Made by a program: the position numbers and the translations under genes
Assembly (NCBI GenBank): GCA_038063075.1
Contig: JBBTVW010000047.1
Location: 1 to 8,168, forward strand
DNA length: 8,168 nt
Source of the DNA: JACQHJ01 sp038063075
Lineage (GTDB): Bacteria > Patescibacteriota > Microgenomatia > Levybacterales > UBA12049
Direction of reading: 5' to 3'
The notes under the pieces: model-generated
What the model was told of the DNA's origin: nothing
What the model saw: only the letters and a program-made list of their open reading frames with translations
Database searches by the model: none
Shown: in pieces, positions 1-7,090 of the stretch
Layout: each line of letters opens with the position of its first letter
Position numbering within the stretch: position 1 is the stretch's first letter

Positions 1-31
1 TATGTTGCTGACAAACACACCTAAATTATGA
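1..31 (+). other. Probable 3' tail of an upstream gene, frame unresolved
   Basis: Two plus-strand frames are open from the window edge. One reads YVADKHT and stops at TAA 22-24, leaving 3 bases before the next ATG. The other reads MLLTNTPKL and stops at TGA 29-31, which would make a 4-base ATGA overlap with the metallopeptidase start. The second layout matches the overlaps seen at 414 and 2489, but so few residues identify neither the product nor the frame. The TAA at 22-24 is in frame with the metallopeptidase, so that gene cannot start further upstream. Confidence 0.3.
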
Positions 32-417
32 AAAGCACAAAACTTGAATGGGAAGACGCAGAAGATGTAAAAGTAAAAATTAAGCAGATATTAAAAGTGC
101 TTGATCTACCTCATATTAAAGAACAAAACATTCACTGTTATAGAACAGAAGGATCAAAATCAAGAGCATATGCAAGAATCTGGGCAATGCCTAAAATCTT
201 TCAAAGAGCTCTAAACCTTGAGCCGCACTATGTTATTGAAGTATTGGCAAGATATTACGACAGATTAGATGAAGATGAAAAATCTAAAGTTGTAATTCAT
301 GAACTGTTACATATTCCTAATAATTTTTCAGGAGCACTTGTCCCCCATAAAACAAAAAGTAGGCACTTAGGTAAAACTGCAAACAAACTTTTTGAAATAT
401 TTAAAAACTCTGTATGA
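28..417 (+). CDS. Putative HExxH zinc metallopeptidase, small soluble
   Basis: This 129-residue protein has the zinc-protease signature HELLH at residues 91-95 (zinc ligands H91 and H95, catalytic E92). It is followed by a G-x-L-x-P-H segment in which H107 is a likely third ligand; H113 is an alternative. The overall form, with HExxH near the C-terminus and an HIP-F-G-L-H pattern after it, resembles the small 'predicted metallopeptidase' group (COG4900 / putative phage metallopeptidase) found in archaea, phages and CPR bacteria. I name that family from memory. There is no signal peptide or membrane segment, so it probably acts in the cytoplasm; its substrate is unknown. The ATG at 28 is the first in-frame start after a TAA at 22-24, with no Shine-Dalgarno before it. 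Its end overlaps holA by ATGA, implying coupled translation. A link to replication or repair is only contextual inference. Confidence 0.7.
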   Translation: MKSTKLEWEDAEDVKVKIKQILKVLDLPHIKEQNIHCYRTEGSKSRAYARIWAMPKIFQRALNLEPHYVIEVLARYYDRLDEDEKSKVVIHELLHIPNNFSGALVPHKTKSRHLGKTANKLFEIFKNSV

Positions 418-1103
418 TTAGCATTATCCACGGAAATGATATAGCAAGATCTCGAACCTTTTATATTGAAGAAAGGCAAAAGTATGAGAATCCAGATGTG
501 TTTGATGGTGAAAAACTTGACTACAATACTCTATTTCAAACATTTGAAGGTAATTCACTTTTCTCTGAAAAAAGATTTGTATTTGTAGAAAATTACATTT
601 CTAAACAAAGAGCAAATTCAAATGAGTTTAAAGAAATAGTAGAATATTTAACAAAAAATAAAGACATAGATATCACTTTCTGGGAAGACAAAGAACTAAC
701 TAAAGCTCAAATCTTAGCTTTTAAAAACCCTGTAACCAACTTATTTAATTATCCTCAAATTTTATTTACTTTCCTAGATAGCTTAAGGCCAAATAACTTA
801 ACAAGTGTAAAACTTTTTCATAGCTTAATGGAAACAATGGAAACTGAGCTTATTTTTTATATGATTGTTCGCCAATTTAGATTACTTCTCTCGCAAGTGG
901 AAAATACAGAAAAAAATATAGATGAAGCTAAAAGACTTGCACCTTGGCAAAAATCAAAACTTAAAACTCAAGCAAATTATTTTGGTAAAGACAGGTTAGT
1001 AACTTTATATAAGAAGCTTTATAAAATCGATTACGAAACTAAGTATGGACTAACCAGTTTACCTTTAAATTCTACCATTGACATTTTTTTAATTGATTTA
1101 TAA
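414..1103 (+). CDS. holA: DNA polymerase III delta subunit-like protein (short HolA)
   Basis: Delta is the clamp-loader subunit that opens the beta sliding clamp. The N-terminus (residues 1-60) fits its AAA+-like domain: IIHGND at 4-9, FDGEKLD at 30-36, then LFSEKRFVFVEN at 49-60, the usual 'sLFgekrlVvv' strand. FWEDKELTK at 89-97 fits the following strand region. The C-terminal collar domain runs from about 115: a hydrophobic helix with VRQFRLLL (152-159), APWQKSKLKTQA (176-187), then the YKIDYETKYGL segment (203-213), which matches the family's 'lhraDralKtG' pattern. At 229 residues it is about 100 shorter than the E. coli or B. subtilis proteins (about 340-350); most of the middle lid domain appears to be missing around 100-115. 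It overlaps the metallopeptidase gene by ATGA and has no Shine-Dalgarno. Its last codons also hold a promoter-like sequence for the next gene. The family call is good; clamp-loader function is inferred. Confidence 0.78.
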   Translation: MISIIHGNDIARSRTFYIEERQKYENPDVFDGEKLDYNTLFQTFEGNSLFSEKRFVFVENYISKQRANSNEFKEIVEYLTKNKDIDITFWEDKELTKAQILAFKNPVTNLFNYPQILFTFLDSLRPNNLTSVKLFHSLMETMETELIFYMIVRQFRLLLSQVENTEKNIDEAKRLAPWQKSKLKTQANYFGKDRLVTLYKKLYKIDYETKYGLTSLPLNSTIDIFLIDL

Positions 1104-1106
1104 TAT
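1078..1106 (+). promoter_or_regulatory. Candidate promoter for the mutase gene, inside the end of holA
   Basis: A perfect -35 hexamer TTGACA lies at 1078-1083. Downstream are a perfect TATAAT at 1099-1104 (15-base spacer, short) and the overlapping TAATAT at 1101-1106 (17-base spacer, 4 of 6 matches). The second choice ends 6 bases before the ATG at 1113, the same spacing seen for rsmI and dedA, and would put the start of transcription at or very near the start codon. Such motifs arise by chance in AT-rich DNA, and this one lies in coding sequence. The joint match and position make it a fair candidate. Confidence 0.45.
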
Positions 1107-1112
1107 AGACAA

Positions 1113-2492
1113 ATGACAATTGAACCATCAATTTTTAAATCCTACGATATTAGAGCAGTCTACCCAACTGAGTTAGACGAAGAGGGAATAAAGCAAATAA
1201 CACAAGCAATTTGTAAGGTTATCTCTCAAAAAACAGGTAAAGAAAAATTAAAAATTGTTTTAAGTAGAGATATGCGAACCTCTTCCCCATCTCTTTCAGA
1301 AGCTGTCTTGCAAACCATGCTTGATGCAGGCGTTGATGTACTAGATATTGGTATTGCATCAACCCCATCAATGTATTTTTCAGTTTTCCATTTACAAGCT
1401 GACGGTGGAGTTCAAATAAGCGCATCTCATAATCCAAAGGAATACAATGGTTTAAAAATCGTAGCAAATTCTCCACAAGGCTTAATTAAAATTGGTAAAT
1501 CAACCGGCATGGAAGATGTAAAAAATCTAAGTCTTCAAAATACACCTTTAGTAAAAACTGATGGTGGAACAGTAACAAAAGTAGATAATATTGTAACGGA
1601 AGAAGTACTAAATTCAATCAAGATTGCAGGAAATTTAGAAATTAAAGAATATAAAATTGTTGCTGACGCTGCAAACTCTATGGGTGCAGTTTATTTAGAT
1701 GAATTATTTAAACACGTTCCTGGAAACTTAATGAGAATGAACTTTGATCTTGATGGAACATTTCCATCACATCAACCTGATCCATTAAACTTTGATACCC
1801 TAGTTGATCTACAACAAAAAGTAAAAGATGAAAAAGCTGATATTGGTTTTGCACCTGATGGAGATGGAGATAGATTCTTTTTTATTGATGAAAATGGAGA
1901 CATCGTTCCCCCATCAATTATTACATCGCTAGTTGCCAGAGAACTTTTAAAAACAAATCCAGGAGCAATGATTCTTTTTGATATTAGATATATTTTAAAT
2001 CCTACTAAAGTTATCGAAGAAAATGGAGGAAAATATGACATTACAAAAGTTGGACATGCATTTATTACGGAGAAAATGCATGAAACAGGTGCTATTTTTG
2101 CAGGTGAATCATCTTCACACTTTTTCTATAAAGCAGCAGGAAATGGTGAGGCTCCAATTCCAGTTATCTTAACTGTTTTAGGAGTTATGACAAGAGAGAG
2201 TAAAAAGCTCTCTGAATTGGTTAATGAGCTAAGAAGAAGCTTTGAATCAGGTGAATTAAACTTCAAAGTTACAAACGCACCAGAAATACTTGAGCAATTA
2301 AAGCAAAAATATTCTGATGGAAACTTAAATGATATGGATGGAATTGCTATCACCTATCCAAATTGGAGATTTAGCGTTAGAACTTCAAACACCGAACCTC
2401 TACTTAGATTAAATGTTGAATCCTTAGAAAAAGAAATAACAGAGCAAAGATTTAATGAATTAAAAGAGTTTATTGGTTCTATTGCAAAATGA
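1113..2492 (+). CDS. manB: Phosphomannomutase/phosphoglucomutase (alpha-D-phosphohexomutase)
   Basis: It interconverts hexose-6-phosphate and hexose-1-phosphate (mannose and/or glucose) through a phosphoserine enzyme, supplying 1-phosphates for GDP-mannose or UDP-glucose type precursors in the cytoplasm. All four family signatures are visible: N-terminal FKSYDIR (8-14); phosphoserine loop SASHNPKEYNG with S105; metal loop DGDGDR (249-254, ligands D249, D251, D253); sugar loop GESSSH (331-336, normally GEMSGH) with E332 and S334 kept; and phosphate-binding RTSNTEP (423-429). KVGHAFI at 312-318 is also typical. At 459 residues it is the usual length of the PMM/PGM (AlgC-like) group. Only 9 bases separate it from holA, without a Shine-Dalgarno, and it overlaps the isomerase by ATGA. 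Sugar preference cannot be fixed from sequence alone; a phosphoglucosamine mutase is less likely, given the isomerase partner. Confidence 0.92.
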   Translation: MTIEPSIFKSYDIRAVYPTELDEEGIKQITQAICKVISQKTGKEKLKIVLSRDMRTSSPSLSEAVLQTMLDAGVDVLDIGIASTPSMYFSVFHLQADGGVQISASHNPKEYNGLKIVANSPQGLIKIGKSTGMEDVKNLSLQNTPLVKTDGGTVTKVDNIVTEEVLNSIKIAGNLEIKEYKIVADAANSMGAVYLDELFKHVPGNLMRMNFDLDGTFPSHQPDPLNFDTLVDLQQKVKDEKADIGFAPDGDGDRFFFIDENGDIVPPSIITSLVARELLKTNPGAMILFDIRYILNPTKVIEENGGKYDITKVGHAFITEKMHETGAIFAGESSSHFFYKAAGNGEAPIPVILTVLGVMTRESKKLSELVNELRRSFESGELNFKVTNAPEILEQLKQKYSDGNLNDMDGIAITYPNWRFSVRTSNTEPLLRLNVESLEKEITEQRFNELKEFIGSIAK

Positions 2493-3532
2493 TCGATTTA
2501 AATAATCCATTATCATTTAAAGACCTAGATCCTAAAAATGTATTTGGCTCAACAGGTATGCTTGCCGATCAAATTGAGCAAGTATGGCAAGACGCAAAAA
2601 ACTTAAACTTCCCAGAAAACTACAAAGATTTTGAAAACATAATTCTCTGTGGAATGGGTGGATCAGCATATAGCGGATATATGATTCAATCAGTTTATAA
2701 AGATAAATTATCTATTCCTCTTATTTCAAATAATGACTATGATTTACCTTTATTTGCTAATAAAAAAAGCTTAATAATTCTTTCTAGTTATTCAGGCTCA
2801 ACAGAAGAATCTCTAGCTTGTGCTAAAGAAGCTTTAGAAAAAGGATTAACAGTTACAGGAGTTACAAATGGAGGAAAACTAGCTGAGTTTTTCACTCAAA
2901 ATAATCTACCTTTCTTACAATTTGATGCAAAAAATAATCCTTCTGGCCAACCAAGACTTGGGACTGGATATATGGCAATTGGAACGATCGCTCTTCTTAC
3001 AAAACTTGGATTATTAAATGTATCCGATAGCGATATAAGCTCTGCTGTTTCTGAGCTTTTGGCAAACAAAGAAAATATTCAAAAACTAGCCATAGAGCTA
3101 TCTCAAAAATTTGTAGGACACTTCCCTCTTATCATGTCATGTGGATTTTTAAATGGAAACGCACATGTATTAAGAAATCAATTTAATGAAACTTCAAAAA
3201 CATTTGCAGCTTTTGAAGATATTCCAGAACTAAATCATCACTTAATGGAAGGATTTAAGTATCCTAAAGATTTAAAGATTAAAGTTCTATTTATCGATAG
3301 TCCTTTATACGATGAAAAACATAAAAAAAGAGCAATGCTAACTGAAGATGTAGTATCTAAAAACTCTATTGAAAGTGTTCACTTTACGCCACTTGGGAAT
3401 TCTAAACTTTCACAAAGCCTATCAACTCTTTCTTTTGGAGGATATATTAGCTTTTATCTTGGTATTCTCTATAACGAAGATCCAAGCTTAATCCCTTGGG
3501 TTGACTACTTTAAAGAACAGCTTTCTAAATAA
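2489..3532 (+). CDS. Bifunctional phosphoglucose/phosphomannose isomerase
   Basis: This is a two-SIS-domain aldose-ketose isomerase interconverting fructose-6-P with glucose-6-P and mannose-6-P. SIS domain 1 shows GMGGSAYSG (55-63) and the phosphate-binding loop SSYSGSTEE (99-107). SGQPRLGTGYM (152-162) is the linker motif typical of this family. In the second half, RNQFNETSK (229-237) carries the probable catalytic glutamate E234, and ELNHHLMEGF (247-256) carries the family's catalytic histidine, most likely H250. The 347-residue length and these motifs fit the archaeal-type PGI/PMI (as in Pyrobaculum), not classical Pgi (about 550 residues). The ATGA overlap with the mutase makes the pair one unit: fructose-6-P to mannose-6-P or glucose-6-P, then to the 1-phosphates. 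No Shine-Dalgarno precedes the start. Confidence 0.92.
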   Translation: MIDLNNPLSFKDLDPKNVFGSTGMLADQIEQVWQDAKNLNFPENYKDFENIILCGMGGSAYSGYMIQSVYKDKLSIPLISNNDYDLPLFANKKSLIILSSYSGSTEESLACAKEALEKGLTVTGVTNGGKLAEFFTQNNLPFLQFDAKNNPSGQPRLGTGYMAIGTIALLTKLGLLNVSDSDISSAVSELLANKENIQKLAIELSQKFVGHFPLIMSCGFLNGNAHVLRNQFNETSKTFAAFEDIPELNHHLMEGFKYPKDLKIKVLFIDSPLYDEKHKKRAMLTEDVVSKNSIESVHFTPLGNSKLSQSLSTLSFGGYISFYLGILYNEDPSLIPWVDYFKEQLSK

Positions 3533-3543
3533 GCGCAAACTAC

Positions 3544-3572
3544 TTGTAAATTTAAAGAAATAATCTCATAAT
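3544..3572 (+). promoter_or_regulatory. Candidate promoter for ppsA
   Basis: In the 49-base gap before ppsA, TTGTAA (3544-3549, 4 of 6 to consensus) and CATAAT (3567-3572, 5 of 6) are separated by an ideal 17 bases. Transcription would begin about 3 bases before the ATG at 3582, so the message would be almost leaderless. An alternative -10, AATAAT at 3570-3575, ends exactly 6 bases before the ATG but lacks a matching -35. There is no Shine-Dalgarno in the gap, which fits a very short leader. Confidence 0.4.
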
Positions 3573-3581
3573 AATACTGAT

Positions 3582-5831
3582 ATGTCTGCCCAACACATAG
3601 TTTGGTTTAATCAAATTGATAAGGAAGATGTTTCTCTGGTTGGCGGTAAGGGCGCAAACTTAGGTGAAATAACCAAAGCAGGCTTCAATGTTCCAGAAGG
3701 TTTTGTTTTATCCTCCCACGCATACTACGATTTTATAAGAGAAAATAATTTAGCAATAAAGATTAAACACCTTATTTCTTCAACTAACTTTGATAATCAA
3801 AGTTCCCTAAATCAAGTTTCAAAACACATTAAAGATTTAATTTTTAAAGGTAAAATGTCAAAAGAGCTAATAGATGAAATTCTCACAGCTTACCAAAAGC
3901 TTGGAGAACCACTCGTTGCCGTTAGATCATCAGCTACAGCAGAAGATTTAGCCAATGCTTCTTTTGCAGGCCAACAAGAAAGCTTTTTAAATGTTAAAGG
4001 CGACGCTGTTTTAATTGAAAAAATTAAAGAAGGATGGGCTTCTCTTTTTGGAGCAAGAGCAAATTTTTATAGACACCAACAAAAATTTGATCATGTTAAA
4101 ACTGGCATTGCCCTAGTTATCCAAAAAATGATTGAGTCTGAACAGTCAGGAGTCATGTTTACAATTGATCCAATTACAAATGACAAAAATACAGTTATTA
4201 TTGAAGCAGTCTTAGGCCTTGGAGAAATGATAGTACAAGGTGAAGTAAATCCAGATCATTATGAAGTAGATAAAAATGACTTAACTATTAAAAATAAGAA
4301 AATATCCCATCAAGATCATCTTCTGCAAAAATCAGGTACTTCAAATAAAAAAGTTAAGCTTTCTAAAAAAATGGCAGATAAACAAAAAATAAGCGATGCT
4401 TTAATAAAGGGACTAGCTTTAGTTGGTAGAAAAATAGAAAAACACTATTATTTCCCTCAAGACATTGAATGGGCAATTGAAAAAGGAAATATCTATATTG
4501 TACAAACAAGAGCTGTAACAACTACCCATGGAGTTAAGCAAAATGAAAAAATAGTAGAACATATCCCCACTTCAAAGCTAATACTCAAAGGGGGTCCTGC
4601 AAGTCCAGGAATCTCAAGTGGCCCAGTAAGAATAGTTCTATCGGCAAAAGAAATAGGAAAAGTAATGCCAGGAGATGTATTAGTTGCTCCTCAAACTAAC
4701 CCAGACTATGTTCCTGCTATGAAAAAAGCCTCAGCAATTGTTACTGACAGTGGGGGTACTACAAGTCATGCAGCAATTATATCAAGAGAATTAGGCATTC
4801 CTGCTGTTGTGGGCACACATGAAGCAACTCATAAGCTTAAAAACGGCAATGTGATAACAGTTGATGGCACAAAAGGTGAGATTTATGACGGTGGATACGC
4901 AACTATTGGAAGCGCTAAAGTAACAGTGCAAAGTGATTTAAAAACAGCTACAAAAGTCTATGTAAACCTTGCAGAACCTGAACTAGCTGATCGAAATGCA
5001 AAAAGAAACGTAGATGGAATTGGACTATTACGCGCTGAGTTTATGATGGCTGGAATAGGTACCCATCCTAAGAAAATGATAAAGGATGGTAAAAAGCAAG
5101 AGTTTATTGAAAAACTTGCAGATGATTTAGCCAAGTTTTGCAGTGCATTCACTCCTAGGCCAGTAGTTTATAGAGCATCTGACTTTAAAACCAATGAATA
5201 TAGAAACCTTGTAGGAGGAAGAGATTATGAACCCTTGGAACCTAATCCAATGCTTGGCTACAGAGGTGCATTTAGGTATATTCACGATCCAGAAGTATTT
5301 AAACTAGAGCTTGAAGCAATTCATCGTGTCAGAGAAAAGCTGGGTTATAAAAATCTTTGGCTTATGATTCCATTTGTAAGAACAGTTGATGAGTTAGTTA
5401 AGGTTAAAAAAATTATTACTGAATTTGGTCTTCACAGATCTGAAACTTTTAAGCTTTGGATGATGGTAGAAATTCCTTCAAACGTAATAATGCTTGATAA
5501 ATTTATCGAAGTAGGAATTGATGGAGTCTCAATTGGCTCAAATGATTTAACCATGCTTGTTTTAGGAACTGACAGAGATAACTTTGAAGTAGCTCATGAG
5601 TTTGATGAAATGAATCCTGCAACTCTTTGGGCATTTGAACAAACAATCAGAACTGCCCATAAATATGGCGTTACCACTTCAATGTGTGGCCAGGCTGTTT
5701 CTACATACCCAGAGCTGGTTAAAAAACTAGTTGAGCTTGGAACTACAAGCGTTTCTGTTTCACCTGATGCAATTGAAAATACAAGAAAACTTGTAGCTCA
5801 TTTTGAAAACGAATTATTAAATAAGAAATAA
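3582..5831 (+). CDS. ppsA: Phosphoenolpyruvate synthase (pyruvate, water dikinase)
   Basis: It makes PEP, AMP and phosphate from pyruvate, ATP and water through a phosphohistidine carrier. Domain order is canonical. The N-terminal ATP-grasp domain (about 5-315) has GGKGANLGE (21-29), VRSSATAED (114-122), SGVMFTIDP (189-197) and IYIVQTR (304-310). The swivelling phosphohistidine domain (about 335-440) has GGTTSHAAI with H396. The C-terminal TIM barrel binds PEP/pyruvate: GLLRAEF (481-487), YRASDFKTNEYRNL (530-543), NPMLGYRG (555-562), the Mg-binding MVEIPSN (628-634), GSNDLTML (652-659) and the catalytic-cysteine motif MCGQA with C702. At 749 residues it is slightly shorter than E. coli PpsA (792) and complete. 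DFKTNEY and the lack of pyruvate phosphate dikinase inserts favour synthase over PPDK. It is followed by enolase with a 1-base overlap, a PEP-handling pair. In vivo it could run in either direction; that is not readable here. Confidence 0.95.
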   Translation: MSAQHIVWFNQIDKEDVSLVGGKGANLGEITKAGFNVPEGFVLSSHAYYDFIRENNLAIKIKHLISSTNFDNQSSLNQVSKHIKDLIFKGKMSKELIDEILTAYQKLGEPLVAVRSSATAEDLANASFAGQQESFLNVKGDAVLIEKIKEGWASLFGARANFYRHQQKFDHVKTGIALVIQKMIESEQSGVMFTIDPITNDKNTVIIEAVLGLGEMIVQGEVNPDHYEVDKNDLTIKNKKISHQDHLLQKSGTSNKKVKLSKKMADKQKISDALIKGLALVGRKIEKHYYFPQDIEWAIEKGNIYIVQTRAVTTTHGVKQNEKIVEHIPTSKLILKGGPASPGISSGPVRIVLSAKEIGKVMPGDVLVAPQTNPDYVPAMKKASAIVTDSGGTTSHAAIISRELGIPAVVGTHEATHKLKNGNVITVDGTKGEIYDGGYATIGSAKVTVQSDLKTATKVYVNLAEPELADRNAKRNVDGIGLLRAEFMMAGIGTHPKKMIKDGKKQEFIEKLADDLAKFCSAFTPRPVVYRASDFKTNEYRNLVGGRDYEPLEPNPMLGYRGAFRYIHDPEVFKLELEAIHRVREKLGYKNLWLMIPFVRTVDELVKVKKIITEFGLHRSETFKLWMMVEIPSNVIMLDKFIEVGIDGVSIGSNDLTMLVLGTDRDNFEVAHEFDEMNPATLWAFEQTIRTAHKYGVTTSMCGQAVSTYPELVKKLVELGTTSVSVSPDAIENTRKLVAHFENELLNKK

Positions 5832-7090
5832 TGGCTAAAATTAAACAAATTACAGCAAGAGAAATATTAAATTCTAAGGGTGAACCAACTATAGAAACAT
5901 CTGTAATTCTAAATGACGGGGCAGTTGGAATTGCTTCTGTACCAAGTGGTACATCTGTTGGTAAATATGAAGCAATAGATTTAAAAGATAATGATGAAAA
6001 AAGATATGGTGGAAACGGAGTTTTAAACGCAATTACTAATATTGAAAAAATACTTACTCCTCTTTTAATTGGTATGGAAGCTTCAAATCAACAATTGGTA
6101 GATAAAAAAATGATAGAAATTGATGGTACTCCTAATAAAAGCAAAATTGGTGCAAATACAATTCTTTCTGTGTCTATTGCTGTAGCTAAAGCAGCAGCAA
6201 GAAGTGCTGTTCTTCCTTTATTTTTGTATCTTAGAGAATACGTAAAAAAAGAAAATGTACAGGTTAAAATTCCAACACCATGTTTTAATATTTTAAATGG
6301 TGGACAACACGGAAGTGGCAATATTGATTTTCAAGAGTTTTTAGTAATACCAGCAACAAGTAAAAAGTATTCTGAAAGCCTAGAGCTTGGTACACGAGTA
6401 TATTTTTCTCTAAAAAAAGTTATTGAAAGCAATAATCTCTCTTCTTTGGTAGGCTTTGAGGGTGGATTTTCGCCAAAGCTCTCTTCAAATCAAGACGCAT
6501 TAGTCTTAATAAAACAGGCAATTGATGATTCTAATCTTAGGCCAGGATTTGATATGTTTTTAGGTATTGATGCGGCTTCAAATAATTTTTATGATGAAAA
6601 TAAGTATCAGATTAAAGATAAATCAAATGCGCTTACTTCAAAAGACTTAATATCATTTTATAAAACTATTAATGAACAATATCATCTACTTTACCTTGAA
6701 GATGGTTTAAATGAAGATGATTGGGATGGCTGGAAAGATCTCTATCAAAACATGAGTCAACAGACAATGATAGTTGGAGACGATCTTATTGCCACAAATC
6801 CATTCAGACTTTCTGAAGCTTTATCAAAAAGTGCAATTAGTGCAATCATTGTTAAACCAAACCAAATCGGAACGATTATAGAATCATTAGCTGTTTGTGA
6901 AATGGCAAAACAAGCTGGAATTAAAATAGTAGTATCGCACAGAAGCGGAGAAACAAATGATGATTTTATAGCCGACTTTGCAGTTAGCGTAAACGCTGAT
7001 TATGTTAAGTTTGGTGCTCCTGTTAGAGGTGAACGAGTAGCAAAATATAATAGATTACTTGCTATTGAATCTCAATTAAAATCACTTTAA
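5831..7090 (+). CDS. eno: Enolase (phosphopyruvate hydratase), divergent
   Basis: It interconverts 2-phosphoglycerate and PEP in the cytoplasm. The N-terminal capping domain has AREILNSKGEPT (9-20, usually DSRGNPT) and the mobile loop PSGTSVGKYEA (38-48). The barrel keeps the catalytic set: H160 in NGGQH, E169 in FQEF, general acid E210, metal ligands D247, E290 (LEDG) and D317 (VGDDL), base K342 in KPNQIGT, SHRSGET (369-375) and K393. Several near-invariant neighbours differ: VGFEGGFSP replaces VGDEGGFAP (F209 for Asp), HGSGNIDFQEF replaces the usual HA(D/G)N-type segment, DAASNNFY replaces ASEFY, and ETND replaces ETED. Length (419) is normal. The ATG overlaps the ppsA TAA (TAATG) with no Shine-Dalgarno, implying termination-reinitiation. 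Its 3' end overlaps rsmI by 9 bases tail to tail. Family assignment is firm; a shifted activity is possible but unproven. Confidence 0.93.
   Translation: MAKIKQITAREILNSKGEPTIETSVILNDGAVGIASVPSGTSVGKYEAIDLKDNDEKRYGGNGVLNAITNIEKILTPLLIGMEASNQQLVDKKMIEIDGTPNKSKIGANTILSVSIAVAKAAARSAVLPLFLYLREYVKKENVQVKIPTPCFNILNGGQHGSGNIDFQEFLVIPATSKKYSESLELGTRVYFSLKKVIESNNLSSLVGFEGGFSPKLSSNQDALVLIKQAIDDSNLRPGFDMFLGIDAASNNFYDENKYQIKDKSNALTSKDLISFYKTINEQYHLLYLEDGLNEDDWDGWKDLYQNMSQQTMIVGDDLIATNPFRLSEALSKSAISAIIVKPNQIGTIIESLAVCEMAKQAGIKIVVSHRSGETNDDFIADFAVSVNADYVKFGAPVRGERVAKYNRLLAIESQLKSL

Noticed and set aside
1219..1476. Minus-strand open frame of 85 codons inside the mutase gene; similar ones at 297-479, 1772-2041, 2126-2353, 4958-5152 and 6088-6321.
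   Set aside because: Each lies wholly or mostly under a well-supported gene on the opposite strand, has no recognisable motif and reads as low-complexity or cysteine/serine-rich antisense translation.
3512..3524. Possible terminator stem AAAG-N5-CTTT at the end of the isomerase gene.
   Set aside because: Only four AT-rich pairs, no T-run after it, and it lies in coding sequence.
3547..3554. Palindrome TAAATTTA before ppsA.
   Set aside because: Eight-base A/T palindromes are common in such DNA; it lies in a promoter spacer with no second copy seen.
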